Of a stretch of DNA of 64,000 nucleotides, positions 26,041 through 34,750 are shown piece after piece. This stretch comes from Lachnospiraceae bacterium (GTDB lineage Bacteria > Bacillota > Clostridia > Lachnospirales > Lachnospiraceae): contig AP025576.1 of assembly GCA_022845955.1 (NCBI GenBank), positions 4,526,001 through 4,590,000 on the forward strand, written 5' to 3'. Numbering within the stretch: position 1 is the first letter of the stretch; every line of letters begins with the position of its first letter. Under the pieces are notes generated by a model that was not told where the DNA came from, made no database searches, and saw only the letters and a list, made by a program, of their open reading frames with translations. Position numbers and translations under genes: made by a program.

Positions 26041-27096
26041 ATGAACTTTCAACCGGACTACAGACATATCGTGGATGCAGCCTATAACAGGGAAGCGGCC
26101 CGCCTTCCCCTGTACGAGCACATCGTTTCCGCCGATAAAATCGGGGAGATCACCGGAAGGGATTTTTCCGCACTCTATGACGGCAGCGAGGCGGATATCA
26201 GGGAATATTTCCATCATTACTGCCGGTTCTTCCGGGACTACGGCTATGACGTGATCCCGTTTGAATGCTGCATCGGGCAGGTTCTGCCCGGCGGCGGCGC
26301 CCTGGGGAACTGCCGCATCCCCCCGGCAATCCGCACACGGGCGGACTTTGACGCCTATCCCTGGGAAGATATCCCGGCCCTGTACTTTAAAAACAACAGC
26401 CGGTATTTTAAAGCCCTGGCCCAGGCCATGCCGGAAGGCATGAAAGCGGTGGGCGGCGTGGGGAACGGCGTTTTTGAGATTGTCCAGGATCTTACCGGCT
26501 ACCAGAATCTGTGTTATATTTCCGCCGACGATGAAGAACTCTATGCACAGCTTTTCCAAAAAGCCGGGCAGGTGAGCCGTCTTATCTGGGCGCGTTTCCT
26601 GGAGGAATTCGGGGATGCCTTCTGCCTGCTGCGCTTTGGGGATGATCTGGGGTATAAAAGCAATACCCTGCTGTCCGGGGAGGATATCCGCACCCACATT
26701 CTCCCGCAGTACCGGCCGGTTATTCAACAGGTCCACGCTAAGGGCAAGCCCTTCCTGCTGCATTCCTGCGGCTGTATTTTCAGCGTGATGGAGGATTTGA
26801 TAGCCTGCGGCATCAACGCCAAGCATTCCAATGAAGATCAGATCGCGCCTTTTCCCTATTGGGTGGAATCCTACGGGGATCGTATCGGTAATTTCGGCGG
26901 CATCGATCTGGATGTGGTCTGCAGCGCTTCCCGGGAGGAAATGAAGGAATATATCGGCGATGTTATCCGTGTCTGCAGCGGCCACGGCGGCTTTGCTTTC
27001 GGGAGCGGCAATTCCATTCCGGATTATGTTCCTGCCGAAGGCTATATAAATATGATTGAAATCGTACGGGAAATCCGGGGCGACTACCGGCCCTGA
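26041..27096 (+). CDS. Uroporphyrinogen-decarboxylase-fold protein 4 (HxC type)
   Basis: A 351-residue URO-D superfamily protein. His241-x-Cys243 lies in FLLHSCGCIF (zinc-ligand pattern), and the C-terminal loop reads FGSGNSIPDYVP, found in many uncharacterised family members. AGGAGG precedes the ATG. It is a single-gene unit, divergent from the AraC-led operon and closed by the terminator at 27112. With proteins 1-3 it makes four paralogues within 5.3 kb. Confidence 0.87.
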   Translation: MNFQPDYRHIVDAAYNREAARLPLYEHIVSADKIGEITGRDFSALYDGSEADIREYFHHYCRFFRDYGYDVIPFECCIGQVLPGGGALGNCRIPPAIRTRADFDAYPWEDIPALYFKNNSRYFKALAQAMPEGMKAVGGVGNGVFEIVQDLTGYQNLCYISADDEELYAQLFQKAGQVSRLIWARFLEEFGDAFCLLRFGDDLGYKSNTLLSGEDIRTHILPQYRPVIQQVHAKGKPFLLHSCGCIFSVMEDLIACGINAKHSNEDQIAPFPYWVESYGDRIGNFGGIDLDVVCSASREEMKEYIGDVIRVCSGHGGFAFGSGNSIPDYVPAEGYINMIEIVREIRGDYRP

Positions 27097-27111
27097 GTTG
27101 ATTTCCCTCTT

Positions 27112-27152
27112 CCGCCCGGGCGGAGCATGCGCACACGTCCCGGGCGGTTTCT
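27112..27152 (+). terminator. Intrinsic terminator after URO-D-fold protein 4
   Basis: CCGCCCGGG (27112-27120) pairs perfectly with CCCGGGCGG (27139-27147), followed by TTTCTT. Confidence 0.8.
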
Positions 27153-27171
27153 TATGGAACAACAGATATTG

Positions 27172-27209
27172 AACAACGGATAACCCGCGCAGCGTGCCAT
27201 CCGTTGTTT
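27172..27209 (-). terminator. Terminator hairpin of the importer 3 operon
   Basis: AACAACGGAT (27172-27181) and ATCCGTTGTT (27199-27208) form a perfect 10-bp stem immediately after the stop of the 748-residue protein gene on the minus strand. The T-tract is short. Confidence 0.65.
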
Positions 27210-27210
27210 C

Positions 27211-29457
27211 TCATGGACGCGAAAAAAGCGTTGTGCATTTTTCCTGCGGCTTAAGGCATATTCTTTGCATGATGGAAAAATAAGTATGTTTTACCCGTTC
27301 CCTCTGCCTGATGTCATCGCTGAGAACCGTCACCACAGCCGTATAGGCCGTGGGATTCACCAGTTCCAGGCGGACGGCCTTTTCCCCTGCTTCCAGGATC
27401 CGGCACCGGATATGATCACAGCAGCGTACCAGCCCGCAGGAAAAATCAATATATATGCCGGGAACCTCCGCATAGGTCAGCAGGCAGGCCACCTCCGGCC
27501 AGTTGGAGCCGTCCAGAAAGCCGCCCACCGTTTCTTTCCCTTCCCAGTCGCTGGTCTGCACCCGCTCATTCATATACCCCTCCGGCAGATCCGTACCCGC
27601 CAGCGTATGGACGGGCCGATCCGGCAGCGACACAAACTGCTGCAGGCTGTGGGCTATCTCCGCCAGCCAGTCCAGGTACCGGACCTGACCCGTAAACCGG
27701 TACAGCTTCAGGAGGCTGTTCCCGGACAGCGTGCAGATCCCCGGTGCGGAATGCTTGTTCTGGGCATTGGCAAACACTGTTCCCAGGGTATGTACCTTCC
27801 TGACAGCCGCCGCACTTTCCTCCGGAAAAACAAAATTATAGCTGACCACCCAGGTAACTGCAATTTCAAATGCCGCTTCGGCACAGGCCAGCCAGGTTTC
27901 TTCTCCCGTCGTTTCATACAGCTGCACAAAGCCCTCCAACATGCCGAAGGCCGACTCACTATCCGGGGCCTGGCAGATTTCTCCCGGACCGCCGTTGAGG
28001 ATTCCCTTTTCCACATAATTTACGGCATAGTATTCTCCCAGCGCCAGGGCGGTATCCAGATATTCCTTTTTACCGAAAATCTCCCATGCCAGGGCCAGCG
28101 CTCCCACGGCGATTGCCGGCCCTGCGGAATTGCCAATTATCATCTCTTCCGTTTCTATGTTAATAAACTGGCCTATCTGACCGTATCTGTCAAACAGCCG
28201 TACAAAAGCATCCGCCTGGGCCGCAATCTTTTCCTTATCTTTTGGCCGCAAAAGCCCTTTTCCGTCTAAAATCAAAAGTTCCTTTAAAAGAAAATACAGC
28301 AGATCCGCATCCTTCCTCACCAGAAGCGTACTTCCCGGACGATCCAGCACAAAAGCATCCCCATAGCATATGCCGTCTGCATAGATGCCGCTTATCCATC
28401 CCTTCTCATTTTGCAGATGATCCAGGATAAACCGGAAGGTTGCAAGCCCTTTGGAAAATCCTTCTTCTTCCCGAAGGAACAAAAACGGCAGATTGCTGAT
28501 GCCGCCTCCCACCCAGCCGGCCTGCCAGTGCTGCTGGATTACGGATCGGTCCGTGCCCACAGTGAAATAACCTTCTCCGCTTTCCCCCTCTTCCAGAAAA
28601 TTATCCCGCAGATATTTTTCCCTCACTGCCCGAAAGCCCTCCGAAAAAGGCACGACATTCTCCCTGCTTCCTGTTTCCCTGCAAAAACGGAGGCTGTTGA
28701 AGCAGCGGAAATAAGCCGTTAAAGTGTCTGCGGCAAACACATGTACCTGAAAATCCAGCTCCGCCTCCTCCCCTGCCAAAAAGAGCCTTCCCTCATCCTC
28801 CGATTTCCGCCCGGAATCCGGGAAAAAGCCGGATCTGTCCTCTTTTTCTCCAAAGAAATATACCGTTTCTTCCCGCACACCGGGCGTCTGGAAGGTAAAA
28901 CTGCAGGTTCTTTGTTCCGGATCCTCCCGGATGGAAAAGCCGGTATAACGGTCTGCCGCCCGGTGCTTTCCGAATAACAGGAAGCCTTCCTTTTTCAGCC
29001 TGTTATAAAACCCGATGGCCGGTACGGACATATCGCCGGACAAAAGCTGTATCCGTGACTTTTCATTGCCCATGGAAAGATGGGGGATATCCGTAATGAC
29101 AGGAGGGGCGCCAAATATCTCCCCGGGGCCTGCCCGGTGGAAAGGCGGGTAAGGCAGGGGTCTGCTGTCAAACCGGTTCCCGTCATAGACAGCTGCCGGG
29201 GCGAATACGTAATTCTGCCTGTTCCAGTCCTCCTCCACCCATTCCAGACCTATGGAAACCGGCCTGGGGCACTCCTCGTCAAAACGGCAGGAAAGGTTTC
29301 CTTCCAGGCCCCCCTTCCCGGCTTTCCATTCCAGGCTTCCCTTACAATTTCCCCCACGGAACGCAAAAACACTGTTTTTCCCAGGCTGTATGCCCCTTCT
29401 CTCCAAAGTGACGGCACAGCTGCCCTCGTAAGTCCTATATACAATATTACATATCAT
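27211..29457 (-). CDS. Unassigned large protein, possible (alpha/alpha)6 glycoside hydrolase
   Basis: I cannot place this 748-residue protein in a named family. The N-terminal third is beta-rich with many aromatic residues (about 1-290); from about 300 to 660 it shows repeated helical hairpins with carbohydrate-enzyme-like patterns (HWQAGWVGGGISNLPF, WISGIYADGICYGDAF, IGNSAGPAIAVGALALAWEIFG, SDWEGKETVGGFLDGSNWPE), resembling an (alpha/alpha)6 toroid; a beta domain closes it. No signal peptide. I chose the ATG at 29457, with AAGGAG 9-10 nt upstream, over the in-frame ATG at 29517. It is the last gene of the importer 3 operon, behind a Gfo/Idh oxidoreductase, so it probably cleaves or modifies the imported glycan. 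Confidence 0.72.
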   Translation of the reverse strand: MICNIVYRTYEGSCAVTLERRGIQPGKNSVFAFRGGNCKGSLEWKAGKGGLEGNLSCRFDEECPRPVSIGLEWVEEDWNRQNYVFAPAAVYDGNRFDSRPLPYPPFHRAGPGEIFGAPPVITDIPHLSMGNEKSRIQLLSGDMSVPAIGFYNRLKKEGFLLFGKHRAADRYTGFSIREDPEQRTCSFTFQTPGVREETVYFFGEKEDRSGFFPDSGRKSEDEGRLFLAGEEAELDFQVHVFAADTLTAYFRCFNSLRFCRETGSRENVVPFSEGFRAVREKYLRDNFLEEGESGEGYFTVGTDRSVIQQHWQAGWVGGGISNLPFLFLREEEGFSKGLATFRFILDHLQNEKGWISGIYADGICYGDAFVLDRPGSTLLVRKDADLLYFLLKELLILDGKGLLRPKDKEKIAAQADAFVRLFDRYGQIGQFINIETEEMIIGNSAGPAIAVGALALAWEIFGKKEYLDTALALGEYYAVNYVEKGILNGGPGEICQAPDSESAFGMLEGFVQLYETTGEETWLACAEAAFEIAVTWVVSYNFVFPEESAAAVRKVHTLGTVFANAQNKHSAPGICTLSGNSLLKLYRFTGQVRYLDWLAEIAHSLQQFVSLPDRPVHTLAGTDLPEGYMNERVQTSDWEGKETVGGFLDGSNWPEVACLLTYAEVPGIYIDFSCGLVRCCDHIRCRILEAGEKAVRLELVNPTAYTAVVTVLSDDIRQRERVKHTYFSIMQRICLKPQEKCTTLFSRP

Positions 29458-29523
29458 AATTGTCTGCTCCTTTGTTTTCCCTCCACGATAGATAAAAGGA
29501 AAAAAGAATAGCTGCATTTCCTT

Positions 29524-30732
29524 TCAGACGTTTCGAAAAACTTCCTCTTCCGAGGATTCTTTTGCCGCCAGGCAGACACGCACACTTGAAATTCCCGCTT
29601 CCAGCGGGGCAACGGACCTTTGGACGTTTCCCCGGATCAGATCCAGGAAATTTCCGCACAATGCGCTGTCACCGCCGCCATGGCCTGCCGGAGGCGTATT
29701 CACTTTGACAGTAGTCACCTGATCACTCATATGATCATAAAGCGTAATTACATCCGAGACAAAATCAAATTCCACCGTTCCTTTATAGCCATAAAGTCTG
29801 GCCCCTCTGCGCGCCGCGCCCTTCCTGGCAAAGAAATTCTGGGAATAGACGGCGTGCATACCGGACGCATACCGCAGTATCAGGCTGCCGCTGTCTTCGT
29901 TTCCCGTATCCACGGCAAAGGAACAGTAGTCACTGCGCGGTATGTCATTTCTGGTTTTTTCAATATGATAGGTGCTGTCCATGCAGCTTTCCCATCTGTC
30001 ACATTCGCTGCAGCGCAGCCCTGCCGGCATATCCCCCTTGTAAATCTGCTTGGATTTCATGGCACAGACCCGCAGCGGTTTCTCCCCGGTAAGGTAATTA
30101 ATGACATCGATATCGTGTGTGGCCTTCTGCAGAAACAGTCCGTGGGAAACAGACTCATCCCGGTACCAGTCATGGAAATAAACGAAACCGTAGGATACAT
30201 CGTTGAAGGCCTGCACCTGCTCCACCTTTCCGATGGCACCGGAATCTATGATTTTCCTGACTTCCTGTACAATCCGGGTAACCCGCAGGGGGAAGGAAAC
30301 CACTACAGGGGCCTTCGCCTCATCCGCCAGCCGTTCCAGGAGCGCTACCTCTTTTCTGCTGACCGCTACCGGCTTTTCCAGAAACAGCGGTATCCCCCGC
30401 TCAAGGACAAGCTGTGCAAAATGCGTATGGGTGTTACAATTCGTCCCCACCAGCACACCATCCAGTTCCTCTGCATCCAGCATTTCTTCCGCCGTCCGGT
30501 AAAACCTGATGCTCTCCGGGTCTATGGGACACTTGCGCAGCATCCCGTCAATCTTATCAATTTCCATGGCATGGAGGAATTCTTTACTGCCTTTTTTGGT
30601 CATAAGCGCCTTTACCCGTTCCGGGTTTTGGTCCGCCACCGCACAAAGACATGCCTCTCCCGGAAGCGTCAGCAATTCATCCATCAGCATATCCGCCCGC
30701 ACGCCGTAACCTATCACTCCTAAACGTATCAT
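29524..30732 (-). CDS. Gfo/Idh/MocA-family oxidoreductase
   Basis: A 402-residue NAD(P)-dependent oxidoreductase. The Rossmann start is RLGVIGYGVRADML, the cofactor/catalytic loop FLEKPVAVS, and the second catalytic region THDIDVINYLTGE. A cysteine-rich insertion CSECDRWESC (about residues 245-255) is seen in some subfamilies and may bind a metal. AGGAGG precedes the ATG. It stands between the importer 3 lipoprotein gene and the unassigned 748-residue protein. Family members oxidise sugar hydroxyls, often to 3-keto sugars; the substrate here is unknown. Confidence 0.9.
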   Translation of the reverse strand: MIRLGVIGYGVRADMLMDELLTLPGEACLCAVADQNPERVKALMTKKGSKEFLHAMEIDKIDGMLRKCPIDPESIRFYRTAEEMLDAEELDGVLVGTNCNTHTHFAQLVLERGIPLFLEKPVAVSRKEVALLERLADEAKAPVVVSFPLRVTRIVQEVRKIIDSGAIGKVEQVQAFNDVSYGFVYFHDWYRDESVSHGLFLQKATHDIDVINYLTGEKPLRVCAMKSKQIYKGDMPAGLRCSECDRWESCMDSTYHIEKTRNDIPRSDYCSFAVDTGNEDSGSLILRYASGMHAVYSQNFFARKGAARRGARLYGYKGTVEFDFVSDVITLYDHMSDQVTTVKVNTPPAGHGGGDSALCGNFLDLIRGNVQRSVAPLEAGISSVRVCLAAKESSEEEVFRNV

Positions 30733-30748
30733 TTTTATACCTCCTGCC

Positions 30749-30770
30749 TATCGCGGATTCATCCGCGATA
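30749..30770. other. Perfect palindrome before the oxidoreductase gene
   Basis: TATCGCGGAT, two bases, ATCCGCGATA: a tight hairpin just upstream of the ribosome-binding site of the Gfo/Idh gene, within the gap after the importer 3 lipoprotein gene. There is no T-tract, so message processing or protection is likelier than termination. Confidence 0.5.
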
Positions 30771-30915
30771 CTGCATCCATACCTTCCTTTGTTTCTCCCC
30801 GGGAACCGGCAGGCCGGGGATACGGTTTACGTTTCCCCGGCCCGCAGCGGTTCTTATTTCCGCAGAATGTATGACTAAACATGCGGATGGCTCTCAGAGC
30901 GTCCGCTGTTGATTT

Positions 30916-32547
30916 TTAGTTGGCCGCTTTCCAGGCATCCAGCTGTTTCTGTTTTTCAGCAATAATATCCTTCACTCCTGCCGTCTCCAGCCGCTGCAGG
31001 AATTCCGGAAGAGCCTTTGCGGGATCCACGGAACCGGAGCTGAGGGCGGGAACCATCTCTGTGGTTATGGAGGCACAATTGGCAAGCTGTGTCTTTACAG
31101 GCGTGGGATCAAAGGTGAATCCGGTTACCGGTGAGATTTCGGCCTCCTTATCCGCAGCAAATACTACGGACTGGGATTCCTTCTGCTTTTCACCGGCTTC
31201 GTTGCGGTTATAAAGAGCCCTGGTGAAATCCGGGCTGTAGGACTGGCCGATCTGCCATTCATTGTAGTTAAAGTTATATTTCCCATCCTGCAGGGCGAAG
31301 ACGCCTTCTTCGTCATAGATATAATCCACGCCTTCTTCCCCCTGGGTGATGAGCAGATACAGTTCATCATTGGTGTTCAGAAGTTCAACCAGCTCCAGGG
31401 CCTTTTCGATATTAGGGGACTGGGCGTTGATTGCCACAGCTGCGGTGGAGCCTGCTGCTGCGGGGATTACGGTCCTGGTGGTGGAAACGGTATAAGAGGG
31501 CGCGTTTTCCACCGTACACATGGACATATGCTCCGCATCCTCGTTTCCTTCAAAATCAATGCTGTCCGGCCAGCCATAGGTCACTTCGGCAACGAATTTG
31601 GCCGCTTTTCTGTCCGGGGAGGTATCCTTTACGGTAGCGCCGTCTTTTCTCACATAGCCCTTTTCGTACCATTCCCGCATGATTTCACAATACCGGGCGA
31701 ATTCTTCTGTCTCAAACTGGTTGATAACCGTGTCGGGATCTTCAAAACGTACCCAGCCGGGAGTGGTCATGTCGCCTACATTTTCCATATCCCACATCAG
31801 CGGCTCGTTGGCAAAAAGGCTGTAACCGGAGGAGGTTTCAAAGCCGATCATATCTGGATGGGCCTCCAGGGCTTCTCCCAGGAAGGGTCCCATCATTTCC
31901 AGGACCTCCAGTGTCGGTTTTCCCTTCACCGCTTTCCAGTCAAACCCCAGCTCATCCACGATATCGCTGCGGAATTTAAAACCTTTTCTGGAAGCAACGC
32001 CCCACTGCTGGTAATTTACCAGCCCATATATCCGTCCGTTCACCTTAACCCCGTCCCAAAGTCCCTCGGGAATCCTGGCATAGGTTTCCGGCGCATATAC
32101 CGGTATCAGGTCGGTAAGATCCGCATAAGCGCCTTTTGCCGCATTTTCAAAGAAATTGATCCCGCCCCAGCTGGCGGTAAAGCACAGATCCCAGGCATCG
32201 CCGGAATTGATCATGAGGTTCATTTTGTCCGCATAGGTCGCCCCGTCCACCAGAATCAGGTTCAGGTGCGCATTGATTTCTTCCTCTATGATTGCATTGG
32301 CTTTTTCCATAATCCGTTCCTGGTCAATCACCGGGCCGTTGCTCATATAAAAACTAAGCTCCACCACCTCAGAGTCGTCCTTTTTCTCCGCGGCCGGAGT
32401 CTCCCCGGTCTCTGCCGTTGATTTTTCCGCAGCCTGCTCAGAGGCGGGCGCTTCCGGCGCTGCGGTTTCCTTGCTCCCGCAGCCTGCAAGTGTACCCAGC
32501 ACCATGGCTCCTGCAAGCAGGATCGCCGTCATTCTTTTCTTTCTCAT
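30916..32547 (-). CDS. Extracellular solute-binding lipoprotein (LplA type), importer 3
   Basis: A 543-residue lipoprotein with lipobox TLAGC (Cys23), an acidic Ala/Glu-rich linker to about residue 60 and a type-B binding fold. Its C-terminal region (VKTQLANCASITTEMVPAL) parallels that of importer 2, suggesting they are paralogues. I start at the ATG at 32547, which has AGGAGG and begins a proper signal peptide; the frame extends 41 codons upstream without these. It follows the YtcP-type permease by 85 bp. The ligand should be the substrate of the Gfo/Idh enzyme and the unassigned protein encoded downstream. Confidence 0.92.
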   Translation of the reverse strand: MRKKRMTAILLAGAMVLGTLAGCGSKETAAPEAPASEQAAEKSTAETGETPAAEKKDDSEVVELSFYMSNGPVIDQERIMEKANAIIEEEINAHLNLILVDGATYADKMNLMINSGDAWDLCFTASWGGINFFENAAKGAYADLTDLIPVYAPETYARIPEGLWDGVKVNGRIYGLVNYQQWGVASRKGFKFRSDIVDELGFDWKAVKGKPTLEVLEMMGPFLGEALEAHPDMIGFETSSGYSLFANEPLMWDMENVGDMTTPGWVRFEDPDTVINQFETEEFARYCEIMREWYEKGYVRKDGATVKDTSPDRKAAKFVAEVTYGWPDSIDFEGNEDAEHMSMCTVENAPSYTVSTTRTVIPAAAGSTAAVAINAQSPNIEKALELVELLNTNDELYLLITQGEEGVDYIYDEEGVFALQDGKYNFNYNEWQIGQSYSPDFTRALYNRNEAGEKQKESQSVVFAADKEAEISPVTGFTFDPTPVKTQLANCASITTEMVPALSSGSVDPAKALPEFLQRLETAGVKDIIAEKQKQLDAWKAAN

Positions 32548-32632
32548 GTTTCTTCCTCCTATAATTTTATAATAACATATGGCACCGCTTCCGGCTCCAT
32601 TTGTTTCCCGGTAACCGTGACAGAGACTGCCG

Positions 32633-33523
32633 TTATTCCTTGACAGCCCCGATGGTAAGCCCTTTTTCAAAATACTTTTGAAGCAGGGGATACAGCAGGA
32701 TGATTGGCCCTATGGCAAGCACGCAGGTTGCCATCCGCGCACCCTCACTCGGCAGGGTGCCAAGCGACTGTTCAATGGATCGGGATGCCTGGGCATTGGA
32801 CTGTAAATACCCGATGTTATTCATCAGCGACTGCAGAAGGTACTGCAGCGTATGCAGCTTCGGCGTCTCGATATACAGGGAACAGGTCATCCAGTCATTC
32901 CAGTAGGCAATCGCCACAAACAGGCCGATAGCCGCCAGGGAAGGCGTGGATAAGGGCAGGACAATGGTAAAAAAAGTACGGATTTCACCGGAACCGTCAA
33001 TCCTTGCGGATTCGATCAGGGAATTCGGTATCGTCCGGAAAAAGTTCTTCATAATCAGAACATTCACCGCGGAAACCAGGCTGGCAAGTATCAGTACCCA
33101 TATGGTGTTTTTCAGGTGCAGGAAACGGGTCATCAGCATATAATAAGGAACCAGTCCGCCGTTAAACAGCACGGGGATGTAGACAAACAGGGATATTTTT
33201 TCCCGTGCCGTAACTTCTTCCCTCGTAAGGGAGTAGGCAAGCATGGAGGTCACCAGAAGATGAAGCCCTGTTCCCAGGACCGTAACTGCAATGGTCACCA
33301 CATAGGCCTGTAGGACCGATCCCGCCCCGCTGAACACATATTTGTACGCGTCCGTGCTGAATACCCTGGGAATAAAATGATAGCCGTCCACCATCAGCGA
33401 TGTTTCGTCTGTGAAGGAAATCCCCACTACCAGCAGAAGAGGGATCACACAAATCAGACACAGCAGGATAAAAACCAGGTGGAGCAAGAGCCTGGAAGGC
33501 CCGAATTTTTTTCTGTTGCCCAT
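32633..33523 (-). CDS. ABC sugar transporter permease, YtcP type, importer 3
   Basis: A 296-residue six-helix permease, first helix LVFILLCLICVIPLLLVVGI, EAA loop IESARIDGSGEIRTFFTIVLPLSTP, C-terminal LLQKYFEKGLTIGAVKE. GGAAGGAG precedes the ATG. It is 15 bp behind its LplB-type partner, with which it forms the membrane channel. Confidence 0.92.
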   Translation of the reverse strand: MGNRKKFGPSRLLLHLVFILLCLICVIPLLLVVGISFTDETSLMVDGYHFIPRVFSTDAYKYVFSGAGSVLQAYVVTIAVTVLGTGLHLLVTSMLAYSLTREEVTAREKISLFVYIPVLFNGGLVPYYMLMTRFLHLKNTIWVLILASLVSAVNVLIMKNFFRTIPNSLIESARIDGSGEIRTFFTIVLPLSTPSLAAIGLFVAIAYWNDWMTCSLYIETPKLHTLQYLLQSLMNNIGYLQSNAQASRSIEQSLGTLPSEGARMATCVLAIGPIILLYPLLQKYFEKGLTIGAVKE

Positions 33524-33538
33524 AAAGTATCTCCTTCC

Positions 33539-34492
33539 TCAGAACAGCGCGCTGTCCGGATCGATTTTTTTGATGACCATATTTGACAGCAGCACCAGCG
33601 CAAAGCCTATGGCGGACTGATAAAGGCCCACGGCCGCGGACATACCGTAATCATTGATTTTCTTAAGGGAACGGAACACATAGGTGTCAATAACATCCGT
33701 CGCCTTATACAAGGCCCCCGCATCATTGGGCAGGGTATAAAAAGCATTCCAGTCGCCCAGGCCGCCGTTGAACAGCTTTCCTACCCATAATAAGGAAAGG
33801 ACAATCACCGTGGGACGGATCAGAGGCAGCGTCACATATTTGACCTGCTGCCATTTGGATGCACCGTCCAGCTGGGCCGCTTCATAATAATCCGTATTGA
33901 TTCCCGCTATGGCCGCCACATAGAGGACAGAGTAATAGCCCACATTTTTCCACAGGTAGGCCAGCGGCATAATCACCCGCCAATAGGCCGGTTCACTGTA
34001 CCAGTAAATCTCCTCTCCCCCCACACCGGTTATGGCATGGTTCACGATCCCCCTGTCCACACTGAGCAGACCGAACAATATGTACTGGATCACCACCCAG
34101 GAAAGGAAGGTGGGCAGAAGGATGGCCCCTTTATAGGTTGCCGCCAGATATTTATTTCCCACCTCATTCAGAAGAACGGCAAGTGCCACGGCGCATACTG
34201 TGACCAGCACGGCCTCCAGCATATTATAGACAAGCGTGTTGACCGTAACCGTGCGGGCTGTCTCCGATTTAAAGAAAAACTCGAAATTTTTAAACAGCGG
34301 ATCCACCCATTTGCTTCCGAACAGACCGTCTACGGGGCTGTAATCCTTAAATGCGAGTATTACACCCGGCATGGGCAGATAGAATAACAACCCTATGAAA
34401 AACAACCCCGGCGCCATCATCAGATAAAACGGCAGCTGCCTTTTCAGGGAACGTCTTCCGGCGCCTTTTTTCTTTTTCCTGTTCACTCCCAT
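33539..34492 (-). CDS. ABC sugar transporter permease, LplB type, importer 3
   Basis: A 317-residue permease with a very basic start (RKKKKGAGRR), the signature GLLFYLPMPGVILAFKDY, six helices, EAA loop YEAAQLDGASKWQQVKYVTLPLIRP and terminal IKKIDPDSALF. AGGAGGAGG precedes the ATG. It heads the importer 3 operon and diverges from the membrane AraC regulator at 34751. The 258-bp gap carries direct repeats at 34617-34649. Confidence 0.92.
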   Translation of the reverse strand: MGVNRKKKKGAGRRSLKRQLPFYLMMAPGLFFIGLLFYLPMPGVILAFKDYSPVDGLFGSKWVDPLFKNFEFFFKSETARTVTVNTLVYNMLEAVLVTVCAVALAVLLNEVGNKYLAATYKGAILLPTFLSWVVIQYILFGLLSVDRGIVNHAITGVGGEEIYWYSEPAYWRVIMPLAYLWKNVGYYSVLYVAAIAGINTDYYEAAQLDGASKWQQVKYVTLPLIRPTVIVLSLLWVGKLFNGGLGDWNAFYTLPNDAGALYKATDVIDTYVFRSLKKINDYGMSAAVGLYQSAIGFALVLLSNMVIKKIDPDSALF

Positions 34493-34616
34493 GTATCCTC
34501 CTCCTTTTTTTATAGGAAAGGTATCTTCCGGGAACTCTCCCGGCGTCTTTCCCGTCTGTCATCATTATGGGCAGCCCGCCCGGTTTTCTCAACAAACAAA
34601 AATGACACCCGTCCTT

Positions 34617-34649
34617 ATTTTTAACACTTCCGCTCTCTGATTTTTAACA
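34617..34649. promoter_or_regulatory. Tandem ATTTTTAACA repeats, candidate AraC-type operator
   Basis: ATTTTTAACA occurs perfectly at 34617-34626 and 34640-34649 (23-bp period) in the divergent promoter region between importer 3 and its putative membrane AraC regulator. Confidence 0.5.
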
Positions 34650-34685
34650 ATTTCTATAAAATCTGAGAAAAGGAGCCGGGAATGA

Positions 34686-34714
34686 TTGAAGATTTTTCCA
34701 AAAATTTATATAAT
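34686..34714 (+). promoter_or_regulatory. Predicted sigma-A promoter of the importer 3 regulator
   Basis: TTGAAG (34686-34691) and a consensus TATAAT (34709-34714) with a 17-bp spacer, 36 nt before the start codon. Confidence 0.75.
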
Positions 34715-34750
34715 GGTTGTAGAAAAATCCGATAGAAAGGCGAGGGGATT

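Noticed and set aside
21801..27096. Genuine heme-pathway uroporphyrinogen decarboxylase
   Set aside because: Four divergent copies under an AraC regulator, with MtaA-like ligand motifs and no other porphyrin genes, argue against hemE.
25906..27162. 418-codon minus-strand frame opposite URO-D-fold protein 4
   Set aside because: The plus-strand protein matches a family end to end, with AGGAGG and a terminator; the antisense frame has none of these.
30890..30915. Terminator after the importer 3 lipoprotein gene
   Set aside because: A GC-rich imperfect hairpin is possible, but the T-tract is poor and the downstream Gfo/Idh gene appears to belong to the same operon.
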